Below are positions 49,040 to 56,989 of a DNA stretch of 64,000 bases, one piece after another. The translations under genes were made by a program, and so were the position numbers. The notes beneath the pieces are model-generated. The model was not told the DNA's origin. It searched no databases and was given only the letters and a program-made list of their open reading frames with translations. Source of the DNA: Bacteroidales bacterium (GTDB lineage Bacteria; Bacteroidota; Bacteroidia; Bacteroidales; UBA932); assembly GCA_023667095.1 (NCBI GenBank), contig JAMPAT010000017.1, forward strand, positions 1-64,000, in the 5' to 3' direction. Positions within the stretch are counted from its first letter, which is position 1; each line of letters begins with the position of its first letter.

Positions 49040-50005
49040 ATGGCAAATTTTATAAAAAAGGCTCTTGAATTGTTCAAGGGCGAAGACGGCAAGGCAAGTG
49101 TAGAAGAAAACAATGTCCTTACAAACAAGATTCTTTTGAAGGAACTTGTGTCACATTTCAGGACAATGCTGGAAAAGGAATCTGTGGGACATAGGATGCT
49201 TTACCCTATGTCGTTCAATATCCTTATGGAGTCTGAGGACTATAATGACAGGATTCAGTCCCTTCCGTTTGTTCTCCCTGAGGTCGTAGCTGCATTTTAT
49301 GGCATAATTGACAGTATGAAGGGTGAATTCCCGAATTATGAACCGCCTGCGAAGTATTGGTTTTTTCAATTTTCTTCATGCAGCCAAGGAAATGCAGTTC
49401 TTGCCAATTCTGCCCCTATTGTTCGTAAAGGGCATATTGCAACAGTTTCTACGCTGATGACATTCGATATCAGGGAAGCCCGCAATACGTTTGCGGAAAG
49501 CAATACAAGGGTTTCTATCAAATTGGATGATTCCAATGTAATGAATGATGTGAATGTAAATCAGGAAGCTATCAAGACTCTGGATATAATTGGAAACAAT
49601 ATTTTTACCTATAATTTTGATAAGAGCCTGAGCTGTGATTCGTCACGTATCAAGGATTCGTCAAATATGGCAGAAGTCACCGGACTTGCAGTGCTGTCTT
49701 ATTCGCGTGGCGGGAAGAATTATCATTTTACTATGAAAGACAATCTGATACATATTTCAGGCAAGAACGAGAAACGTACTGGACGTTCATTCTTCATTCT
49801 TGAAACTGTAGATGTCAAAGATTCTCATGTACAGATTAAATATGTCCCGGAGGAAAAGAAATTCCAGATTGCCGCCTTTGGCCTGGTGCGGTTGAATGGA
49901 CGTAAATTGACAGAGAGCAGCGGTGCTCCTCAATGGCATAGCCTTGCAAATAATTCGAGCATCTTTATAAATGATGAGATCAGTGTCAAATTTGAGATCA
50001 AATGA
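49040..50005 (+). CDS. FHA-like protein 2
   Basis: A 321-residue cytosolic protein. The last 100 residues look like a degenerate FHA domain: SHVQIKYVPEEKKFQIAAFG, then VRLNGRKL (the usual GTxVNG turn), then SIFINDEISVKFE. The N-terminal 180 residues have no domain I recognise but share the layout of FHA protein 1, with an alpha/beta region before the FHA. The usual binding Arg is not clear, so phosphopeptide binding is uncertain. Overlaps the phosphatase start by 4 bases. Confidence 0.65.
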   Translation: MANFIKKALELFKGEDGKASVEENNVLTNKILLKELVSHFRTMLEKESVGHRMLYPMSFNILMESEDYNDRIQSLPFVLPEVVAAFYGIIDSMKGEFPNYEPPAKYWFFQFSSCSQGNAVLANSAPIVRKGHIATVSTLMTFDIREARNTFAESNTRVSIKLDDSNVMNDVNVNQEAIKTLDIIGNNIFTYNFDKSLSCDSSRIKDSSNMAEVTGLAVLSYSRGGKNYHFTMKDNLIHISGKNEKRTGRSFFILETVDVKDSHVQIKYVPEEKKFQIAAFGLVRLNGRKLTESSGAPQWHSLANNSSIFINDEISVKFEIK

Positions 50006-51138
50006 GTATGGAAAGCATAAAGTTCTGTGGCAATACTGACCTTGGCAAGGTCCGCACAAACAATGAGGATGCATACATCGTACAGAATATATGGGATGAG
50101 AATCATGTCCTGGCTGTTGCCATTGACGGTGTCGGGGGATATGAAGGTGGTGAAGTCGCATCCGGTATGGCAAAGAAATATATTGTAGAATATCTTGAGA
50201 ATTATTCAAATGGAGAACGGATTGAACTGTTGAAACAGGCTGTGGTCTATGCCAATAACAATATATTTTCTGCGCGTAGGGAACTTCACCAGTATTCGAG
50301 CATGAGCTGTGTCCTGACAGCAATAATTGTGGATGTCACCGGCAGGTGTGTACATATGGCGCATGTAGGTGATACGCGTCTTTATCAATATTCAGACGAT
50401 GAACTTGTGAAACTGTCACATGACCATTCGCTTGTCGGGTATCGGGAAGAGATCGGTGAATTGACGGAAGATGAGGCGATGCACCATCCGCAGAGGAATG
50501 TCATTGGGCGAGATGTCGGGTCAACATACCTGGATGGCAATGTGGGTGAATATGTTGAGACAGCAACATTTCCGCTTCTGCCAAAATCTGACCTGCTCCT
50601 TTGTTCTGACGGATTGTGCGATATGCTTAAATCTGTGGAGATAAAGTCTGTGCTTGAGACGAAATGTACGGTTGAGGAAAAGGTTGGCCAGTTGATTGCC
50701 GCTGCAAATGAAGCAGGCGGAAAGGATAATGTCACTGTTGTTCTGGTCGAAGTAGATATGGATTTGGAGGCTGATGAACCTCTTGTTGAAGACGGCAATG
50801 GGCATGAAGAGGAGAATATGCCTGATAATATCTCTGAAGATATGGCAGTTGACAAGGGTACATCCTTGAATTGGAAGATTAGTAAAAAATATTGGCGTCC
50901 TTGGATATTGGCTGCTGTCGTCGCATTTGCCATGTTCGTTGTGGGATTCATGTCAGGAATGTATGCTGAACGTAATGGAGTGCTCCACAAAGCATCTGAC
51001 AATGTTCCGGAGTCCATGGACTGCTGTCGTGATTCTGTAATTCTCAGATTGCAGAAAGATACAATGGTGCTGCACCGTCAGATTGCAGAGAGGGATTCGG
51101 TAATCAATGTTTTGAAAGTGGCTTTGGATAATAACTAA
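50002..51138 (+). CDS. Transmembrane PP2C-family Ser/Thr phosphatase
   Basis: A 378-residue PP2C (PPM) phosphatase with a C-terminal TM. Metal-site and core motifs are all there: RTNNEDAY, AIDGVGGYEGG, HVGDTRLY, LLCSDGLCDML and GGKDNVTVVLVEV. After the domain (about 1-252) an acidic linker leads to a TM at about 298-318 and a short periplasmic tail with coiled-coil-like heptads. It is the expected counter-enzyme of the kinase. A second copy without TM is at 59379. It overlaps the FHA-like gene by 4 bases, suggesting translational coupling. Confidence 0.93.
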   Translation: MSMESIKFCGNTDLGKVRTNNEDAYIVQNIWDENHVLAVAIDGVGGYEGGEVASGMAKKYIVEYLENYSNGERIELLKQAVVYANNNIFSARRELHQYSSMSCVLTAIIVDVTGRCVHMAHVGDTRLYQYSDDELVKLSHDHSLVGYREEIGELTEDEAMHHPQRNVIGRDVGSTYLDGNVGEYVETATFPLLPKSDLLLCSDGLCDMLKSVEIKSVLETKCTVEEKVGQLIAAANEAGGKDNVTVVLVEVDMDLEADEPLVEDGNGHEEENMPDNISEDMAVDKGTSLNWKISKKYWRPWILAAVVAFAMFVVGFMSGMYAERNGVLHKASDNVPESMDCCRDSVILRLQKDTMVLHRQIAERDSVINVLKVALDNN

Positions 51139-51148
51139 ATTACTTAAT

Positions 51149-52162
51149 ATGAATAAATTATTGACTTTGCTTTTTGCGCTGTTGCTGTCTGTTGGAACAG
51201 CTGAGGTGTATTCTCAGGATTATGGTTCCTATCTGCAGACGGCTAAGGAGCATTTTGATGCCGGACGTTATGAATCTGCACAGAAGGCGTTGGCTGTATA
51301 CTGTAAACTGACTGGAAAGGCTGAGACGGAATTTGAGCAGAAGATATGCATTTGTATTGAGTATGTCCGTCTTGCTGAGCAGGCGGAGAAGGAACAGAAG
51401 TATAAGGAGGCTATTGACTGGTATAATAAGGTCGTCCAGATTAATCCGAACGACAATGGTATCACTTCTGAAATCAGTAGGCTTACGGCTTTGAATAAAT
51501 CATCAAGTCCAATATTACAGGCTACTTCTCCATCTGTAGAAGTAAAAGAAGTGCAGAAACATCATGTAAGGAAAAATATATTTAAACCTCAGAGGGGCGG
51601 CTTTAGTATGATGCTGCTTAGTTCATTTGAACGTAAGGGACCTTTGGGAATGGGAATATATTTTAACAGGTCATATTTTCAGTTTGGACTTGATTTTGTG
51701 CTTTCCAATGAATTTGCTGATGCAAGCGGAATAGATACAGATAAGATATATTTATCATCAGAACAGGAACTTATCTCCGAAAAGTTCTTTTTGATTGATG
51801 AATCTGAAATACTTGCGAAAGATGGGAGATTATGGAAAGTGGAAAGTAATTATGTCTATCCACGTGCACAGTTGACAGTATCTCCTGGAATTAATCTCAA
51901 ATATCTGTCTGTCAATTGTGGATTGGGTGTATTCCTATGTGAGGATTTAAATATGACTCACTATCTGATACAGACTGATGGCATGAATGAATATATGGCT
52001 TCAATGAAGGTTAAGCCATACTTTCTTGTCAGACCGACCATTATTGGGTATATTCCAATAGGACGTAATCATAATGGGATGTCTGTTAGTCTTGGATATA
52101 ATATTGTACCAGGGGCAAAGCCTATGAATGGCTTTCTTTTCGGTATAGGATTCTTTATCTAA
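51149..52162 (+). CDS. Exported TPR protein with beta-rich C-terminus
   Basis: A 337-residue secreted protein starting 10 bases after the phosphatase. The signal peptide ends near EVYSQ. Residues 25-120 are TPR-like (YGSYLQTAKEHFDAGRYESA, a close relative of the start of the 45769 protein). Residues 140-337 alternate hydrophobic and polar residues and end in GFLFGIGFFI, as outer-membrane barrels do. It could tie the kinase system to the outer membrane. The function is not known. Confidence 0.65.
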   Translation: MNKLLTLLFALLLSVGTAEVYSQDYGSYLQTAKEHFDAGRYESAQKALAVYCKLTGKAETEFEQKICICIEYVRLAEQAEKEQKYKEAIDWYNKVVQINPNDNGITSEISRLTALNKSSSPILQATSPSVEVKEVQKHHVRKNIFKPQRGGFSMMLLSSFERKGPLGMGIYFNRSYFQFGLDFVLSNEFADASGIDTDKIYLSSEQELISEKFFLIDESEILAKDGRLWKVESNYVYPRAQLTVSPGINLKYLSVNCGLGVFLCEDLNMTHYLIQTDGMNEYMASMKVKPYFLVRPTIIGYIPIGRNHNGMSVSLGYNIVPGAKPMNGFLFGIGFFI

Positions 52163-52163
52163 A

Positions 52164-52814
52164 ATGAAATTACTTAAACTGATATACTACCCCGTAATTC
52201 TGCTGCTGATAGTATTGTCAGCAATGGAACTGTGGCCTGCATTGGGGTATGCATTCGAAAACCTTGATGGCTACAGGTGGTTCGGGGCTGGTATTTTGGG
52301 GTATTTCCTGCTTCGTCTATTGCCGTTGTGGAGAAAGAACGAGGATATAATTGAGACTTTTACGCATGAATTTACACACATGCTTGTAGGCATGATGTTT
52401 TTTCACAAGATTCATGGTATTTCTGCTGAGGACAGGAATGGCGGTGCCGTGATCCATAGCGGACGTCTTGGGAATATTTTTATTGCACTGTCTCCATATT
52501 GTTTCCCGGTATTTACATATTTCCTTATGGCTCTCGGAATGCTTGGTGCAGCAAAGCAGATGTATGTCTTTGACTTGCTGATTGGTTTGTCTGCTGCTTT
52601 CCATACCGGATGTTTTGCAAGGCAGACACGGTTATACCAGACTGACATACAGGGCCAGGGATATGTGAGGTCTTTTCTGTTTCTTGCATTTTTCTGGATG
52701 TTCAATCTGACCGTGATTCTTCTTGATGTCCGTAAAGGTCTTTGGGAGGCTGTCTTATATATCTTCCAGCATTATTGGTCAGATGCTGTTGCGTTGTGGA
52801 ATATGGTATTCTGA
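52164..52814 (+). CDS. Membrane metallopeptidase-like protein with HExxH (M50-like)
   Basis: A 216-residue polytopic membrane protein beginning 1 base after the previous gene. HEFTH at residues 68-72 is a zinc-site HExxH at the end of a cytoplasmic loop followed by a hydrophobic helix, which is the layout of site-2-type proteases. No third ligand motif (NxxPxxxLDG) of classical M50 is evident; NIFIALSPYCFPVF may be an equivalent. About five TM helices. It could cut a membrane-bound signalling partner or release the cysteine-rich peptide; both are speculation from position. Confidence 0.6.
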   Translation: MKLLKLIYYPVILLLIVLSAMELWPALGYAFENLDGYRWFGAGILGYFLLRLLPLWRKNEDIIETFTHEFTHMLVGMMFFHKIHGISAEDRNGGAVIHSGRLGNIFIALSPYCFPVFTYFLMALGMLGAAKQMYVFDLLIGLSAAFHTGCFARQTRLYQTDIQGQGYVRSFLFLAFFWMFNLTVILLDVRKGLWEAVLYIFQHYWSDAVALWNMVF

Positions 52815-52870
52815 AAATTAACGGAGATGCCGATAGCCGATAAGTGGAGGCGAAATTTAATTTATGTTTT

Positions 52871-53065
52871 ATGATTAGATTGAGTCAGTTGGAGTCAGTT
52901 AGGGATGCGATTCTGATGAGTATCCAGTCTGATAAGATTGGAGATGAGATGATGAACCTTCCATATTACCGTATGGATCCTTGTCCAACATGTGAAGGTA
53001 CTTGTTCAGGTACATGTGATGATTCATGTTCTGGACAGTGCTCAGGATGTGGCAATAATGGGTGA
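52871..53065 (+). CDS. Cysteine-rich peptide, candidate RiPP precursor
   Basis: A 64-residue peptide. The N-terminal 37 residues look like a leader (MIRLSQLESVRDAIL, then a Met/Asp-rich stretch to PYYRMDP). The C-terminal 27 residues carry seven Cys at 38, 41, 45, 49, 53, 57 and 60, spaced x2-x3-x3-x3-x3-x2, with Gly/Ser/Thr between and an end CGNNG. A SPASM radical-SAM gene begins 75 bases downstream. The regular spacing suggests Cys-to-alpha-carbon thioether cross-links. ATG 52871 is chosen over an upstream GTG at 52844. No toxin or metal-binding homologue is recognised. Confidence 0.75.
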   Translation: MIRLSQLESVRDAILMSIQSDKIGDEMMNLPYYRMDPCPTCEGTCSGTCDDSCSGQCSGCGNNG

Positions 53066-53088
53066 TATTGTCTAAATGCTATGTGATG

Positions 53089-53121
53089 TGGTGGAGGATA
53101 AGTATATACCTTCCTCCACCA
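53089..53121 (+). terminator. Hairpin between the precursor and the radical-SAM gene
   Basis: A perfect 10-bp stem (53089-53098 with 53112-53121) with a 13-base loop follows the peptide stop by 23 bases. A T-tract is only weak. It could partly terminate transcription and so raise precursor over enzyme. Confidence 0.6.
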
Positions 53122-53140
53122 TATTTGATAAAAATTAGGT

Positions 53141-54268
53141 ATGATGAAGTACTCCAGTAGATATATTTGCATTACAACAAATGTAATGTGTAATTTGAAT
53201 TGTGTATATTGTTATGAAGATAAGACAAGTAAGAAAACATTTGATCTAAATGCTTCTAAAGCTAAATTAGCTGAATATTTGTCAGAGAAAACTGAAACTG
53301 GGACATTGATTGATTTACATGGAGGTGAACCGTTGATTGTCTTTTCTAAGATTAAGGAATTGTGCGAATGGTTGTGGACGCAAGATTTTCCAGAAGAGTT
53401 TAAAGTCTTTTGTACATCAAATGGAACATTGGTACATGGTAAAGTTCAGGAATGGCTTTGGGAACATAAGGATAAATTTACTTTAGGTCTAAGTTTAGAT
53501 GGACATCGTCAGATGCATAATGCCAATAGATCAAATTCTTTTGACTTGATTGATCTGGACTTCTTTTTAAGGACTTGGCCTTATCAAGGAGTGAAAATGA
53601 CAATAAGTCCACATACAATAAATACTTTGGCTGAAGGTGTTATATTTCTTCATGAAAGAGGTTTTGTAGATATCCGTGTCAATCTTGCTGAAATGGTAGA
53701 TTGGAATAAAGAGAGTTATTTGGAGATTTATCGTCGTGAACTTGGTAAGCTAGGAGAATATTATCTTGAGCATCCTGGTTTAAGTCCATGCTCATTATTT
53801 AAAGTTCCTTTCTTTAGGATAGTGAATGATATGAAGAATGAAAAATGGTGTGGGGCAGGATCTATGCATGCACGTGATATTAGTGGTGATAAAGAATATC
53901 CATGTCATTTGTTCTTTGAATCAGTGTGTGGAAAGGAGAAGTCTGAAAAAAGTTTTGAAATAGATTTTAATAATCCAGATAATCTTGTCTCAGAAGAATG
54001 TAAAGATTGCGCATTCCTACCTATTTGTCCGACTTGTTATGGCGCAAATTATATATCAAGAGGAAATATTGCTTATCGTGATATGAGTATTTGCCGGTTG
54101 CATAAGGTGAGGTTTGTGGAAGTTTGCAAATATGAGTATTCCAGAATTGTTTCCAATAAAACAGAATTGTCAGATGTGAATAATGACGAAAAGTACCGGA
54201 GAGTCTATACTTTGGATGCAATCAAAAAATTATTGCCGTCATTAAGGGAACTTGATTCATCAATATAG
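53141..54268 (+). CDS. SPASM-domain radical SAM peptide maturase
   Basis: A 375-residue radical-SAM enzyme. The 4Fe-4S cluster motif is CNLNCVYC (Cys17, 21, 24), and HGGEP is the SAM-binding segment. The C-terminal SPASM region carries paired Cys clusters (CGAGS, YPCHLF, CKDCAFLPICPTCYG and later CRLH), fitting two auxiliary clusters. Such enzymes in this context (anSME and sactipeptide or ranthipeptide maturases) act on a peptide substrate. The neighbouring Cys-rich peptide is the obvious candidate. GC content here is clearly lower than in the housekeeping genes, suggesting transfer. Confidence 0.93.
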   Translation: MMKYSSRYICITTNVMCNLNCVYCYEDKTSKKTFDLNASKAKLAEYLSEKTETGTLIDLHGGEPLIVFSKIKELCEWLWTQDFPEEFKVFCTSNGTLVHGKVQEWLWEHKDKFTLGLSLDGHRQMHNANRSNSFDLIDLDFFLRTWPYQGVKMTISPHTINTLAEGVIFLHERGFVDIRVNLAEMVDWNKESYLEIYRRELGKLGEYYLEHPGLSPCSLFKVPFFRIVNDMKNEKWCGAGSMHARDISGDKEYPCHLFFESVCGKEKSEKSFEIDFNNPDNLVSEECKDCAFLPICPTCYGANYISRGNIAYRDMSICRLHKVRFVEVCKYEYSRIVSNKTELSDVNNDEKYRRVYTLDAIKKLLPSLRELDSSI

Positions 54269-54270
54269 AT

Positions 54271-54831
54271 ATGGTTATAAAGATAAAAAAGAGCATAGGG
54301 GATAATTATATAGATACTTATCAAAATTTTTTTGATAATAAGGAGTTCCGATATTTGTTTTGGGGACACAAGCCTATCAATATAAGCGAGTGGTTGGAGT
54401 CAAATAAAGATGTGTATGAAAGATATTATGTATATGTAGTTAAAAAGTCTCATTTGGAGCAGGAAAGTTATGTGGGATTCTTTCATATTAGACCTATCCC
54501 AGAAAATGTAAAACTTATGGTGGCTCCAGATGCACATGTAAGTATTAGTGGTGGCCTTAATCCTCAATTATTCAATATTGGTATAGGTATATATTCTTGC
54601 GTGGCAATGATAGATTATTATTTTAAAAAGAATCCAGATAAGATAATATATGCCAGCACATTTTCCTATAATATGCGCTCTTTAAAGATGTTAATGGGAA
54701 TAGGGTTTATTAAGCTAGATTGTACGCTATATGATAAGAATCATGTGATTCTTACTAAAACAGATTTTTATAATAGCAGTATTACAAAATATACTATAAA
54801 TAGAGTAAATGTATTTGTGATAAGTGAGTAA
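54271..54831 (+). CDS. GNAT-family N-acetyltransferase
   Basis: A 186-residue protein starting 2 bases after the radical-SAM gene. It shows the GNAT order: a central strand (YVGFFHIRPI), a following helix (GIYSCVAMIDYYFKKN), and the closing FSYNMRSLKMLMGIGFIKLD, where NMRSLKxxxGIGF is the typical RimJ/RimL-like motif. The acyl-CoA loop is less clear. It is AT-rich like its neighbour. Likely a tailoring or self-immunity enzyme of the peptide cassette; the target is unknown. Confidence 0.78.
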   Translation: MVIKIKKSIGDNYIDTYQNFFDNKEFRYLFWGHKPINISEWLESNKDVYERYYVYVVKKSHLEQESYVGFFHIRPIPENVKLMVAPDAHVSISGGLNPQLFNIGIGIYSCVAMIDYYFKKNPDKIIYASTFSYNMRSLKMLMGIGFIKLDCTLYDKNHVILTKTDFYNSSITKYTINRVNVFVISE

Positions 54832-54872
54832 ATTATTTGCTACTCAATAGATTAAAGCAAGATTAAATATCT

Positions 54873-55733
54873 ATGAATATGACTGAAATTTCCATTGCAG
54901 TCTGTGGAGACTGTTCAAATTTGTTCTACTGTGCCGAGGATGGCAAATGCTATTCATTTGGTGCTTTGACGGGACTGGTTTCCGGGATAGAACGTATTTC
55001 GTCTGTATTGCGTTCAATGGAGCCTGCAGAGGCTGTTGGAAGTTACATATCCTATAGAGATTTCATTTGTGACAATAAAGAACTGCTGTCTGGAGCGAAA
55101 CAGGTGTATATCCTTCATGACGGTACAGCGGAGTCTGTTGCTGAGGCATTGCGGGTTGGTGTGCGTCACAATTACAGGGTACATCATATCGCATGTCTTG
55201 CCGTCCTGGGATATGTGTCTTTTATAGGGTGCAATGACGGCACGAATAGAATAGTGGATATAGGTGACTATACATGCAGGTATATTTGTGTGGATGGGGT
55301 TGTTGAGTTATTGTCAATATCATCACAGCCTGGCATATCTGCATTTTCTTTTGACATCCGAAGATTTTCTGTCTATGGCACTACAGTATTGGCTGGCATT
55401 CGTGGCGGGTATATACGTGATATCCTGCTTTTGTGTCTGAACGGATATGGGATAAGTGCCGCATGTGAACTTGAAGGTAGAGTGAGGGATTGGACGCAAT
55501 TGATTGGCAAGGACTGCCCTATTCCTGCACGGAAGTCTGAAGTGTTGACTTGTGAGGGATACGATTTGTTTCTGTATATCAGTGAAAAGAAAATAAGTCT
55601 TGCTGAATATCTGGAAAAAAATGTATCTTCGGCCAAAGTTACTGCAGATGTAGATGCCGGAGGTAAAGCTAAAATTTACATTGAAACAGATTCCGGATGT
55701 ACGGACCTGTATATTAGTGATTTATTAAAATGA
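54873..55733 (+). CDS. Miniature Hsp70-like protein
   Basis: A 286-residue protein I read as a degenerate Hsp70. Residues 115-155 (RIVDIGDYTCRYICVDGVVELLSISS) resemble the Hsp70 phosphate-2 strand-turn region VVDLGGGTTD followed by EVLA. Residues about 210-225 (LIGKDCPIPARKSEVLT) and 255-280 (VTADVDAGGKAKIYIE) match the start of the substrate-binding domain: IPARKSEVF and then FDIDANGILNV. The nucleotide-binding Asp and Gly-rich loops are mostly lost, and the domain is far too short for an ATPase. It may be a client-binding chaperone scaffold. Confidence 0.55.
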   Translation: MNMTEISIAVCGDCSNLFYCAEDGKCYSFGALTGLVSGIERISSVLRSMEPAEAVGSYISYRDFICDNKELLSGAKQVYILHDGTAESVAEALRVGVRHNYRVHHIACLAVLGYVSFIGCNDGTNRIVDIGDYTCRYICVDGVVELLSISSQPGISAFSFDIRRFSVYGTTVLAGIRGGYIRDILLLCLNGYGISAACELEGRVRDWTQLIGKDCPIPARKSEVLTCEGYDLFLYISEKKISLAEYLEKNVSSAKVTADVDAGGKAKIYIETDSGCTDLYISDLLK

Positions 55734-55818
55734 ACGATTAAGCCGAGAGCATAGGAAAACACAGTTTTACTCTGCCGGGGCGAGTGATTGTAAGCAAAGT
55801 TTAAAATAGGAATTGCCT

Positions 55819-56982
55819 ATGTGTAATGTCTTTAAGCAAATAATTCCATTTGTGATGTCTGCCGTGCTTGTCAGCTGCAGCGGAGATTATTCCTTAACAT
55901 TGGTGGATGAGTCGGAACCGTATGAGTATGATGGGGTAATTGTTGTCAGATCCCATTGGACAAGCAGAGGGAAAGAGGATGTCTATATATATGACAAAGT
56001 TACGGGAGTGCAAAATGATTATCTTGAAATCTACGATAGTGATGGCAGGATTAAATGCCAGGCTGGCTTTGCAAGTGAATGCATCCCGTCTGTCGCCAAT
56101 TCTGTTAATTATGTCTATGAGGGTGATGTGCTGAGAGGTTTCCTGTATGGCTTCAGGGAGGACAGCAATGCTATGGATATTGAGGAAAAACTTCATGATG
56201 TGTATGATACAGAGGGATATCTGTACGTATTGCATAAATTTCTACGGAAGCACAGAGACTGTATGGAACAATATTTCCTACGTTACGATGAAAATGGGGA
56301 AATAGTAGAGGTATATGACCCTGTCTCACATAGGCTTCTGCTGGCTCCTGAAGGGTATCATATTGAGGCTCATGTGAATAAAAATTCAGAATTTTGGAAC
56401 AGTGATATATCTGGAGGAGCTGTTTTACTTGATTTTATTATACGGCCTGCATGTAAAGATCTGAGTTCAGGGTACAGTATTGCACGTTATCTGGGCTATA
56501 GGAAGCAGATGATTGAAACCTATTCCGGTAACGCCTCCCTGAAACGCCGTGAACTATATGGCAAGGACAGCAATCTTCTTCTTTCCCAGGAAATTTTTGC
56601 AGATAAAGATGGGAATATAACTGTAGAACAGATCAATAATCAGACAGGGATCAGGATTATTTATACCTTTGCAGGGAGATTCCTTGAAAAACGTGAGACT
56701 GTAAGCCAATATGGTACTGTACTTCAACGTGATACATATTCCGGAATGCCGAAGGAGAAAATAATGTACTCTACCGAAAAATATAATTATTCAAAAGGTC
56801 TTCTGGAGAAAGCCGGTACACCTTCTGCTGTTCCGTATGGGGAATATCTGTCATACGGTTTCGAAGAGATAAATTCAAATATGGATGCCGCAATCTGGGA
56901 TGAGTGGGATTGCTTGCTGCCACGGGACAGATGGCCTGTCCTTGAATTTCCGGTAGAGGATGATATATTGAATATAATCTGA
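55819..56982 (+). CDS. Predicted lipoprotein, unknown function
   Basis: A 387-residue envelope protein. The N-terminus (MCNVFKQIIPFVMSAVLVSC) is a lipoprotein signal with the lipobox Cys at residue 20. The body has repeated beta-hairpin-like segments (for example VRSHWTSRGKEDVYIYDK, VNYVYEGDVLRGFLYG) somewhat like RHS/YD or MORN-type sheets. I recognise no known domain. It follows the Hsp70-like gene by about 85 bases and precedes the HD gene by 7. Confidence 0.6.
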   Translation: MCNVFKQIIPFVMSAVLVSCSGDYSLTLVDESEPYEYDGVIVVRSHWTSRGKEDVYIYDKVTGVQNDYLEIYDSDGRIKCQAGFASECIPSVANSVNYVYEGDVLRGFLYGFREDSNAMDIEEKLHDVYDTEGYLYVLHKFLRKHRDCMEQYFLRYDENGEIVEVYDPVSHRLLLAPEGYHIEAHVNKNSEFWNSDISGGAVLLDFIIRPACKDLSSGYSIARYLGYRKQMIETYSGNASLKRRELYGKDSNLLLSQEIFADKDGNITVEQINNQTGIRIIYTFAGRFLEKRETVSQYGTVLQRDTYSGMPKEKIMYSTEKYNYSKGLLEKAGTPSAVPYGEYLSYGFEEINSNMDAAIWDEWDCLLPRDRWPVLEFPVEDDILNII

Positions 56983-56989
56983 ATAAATT

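Noticed and set aside
46467-51138. Type VI secretion post-translational module (PpkA/PppA/Fha)
   Set aside because: Kinase, FHA and PP2C occur together in T6SS loci, but there is no Tss, Hcp or VgrG gene; the SEDS-PBP neighbour points to cell-wall control instead.
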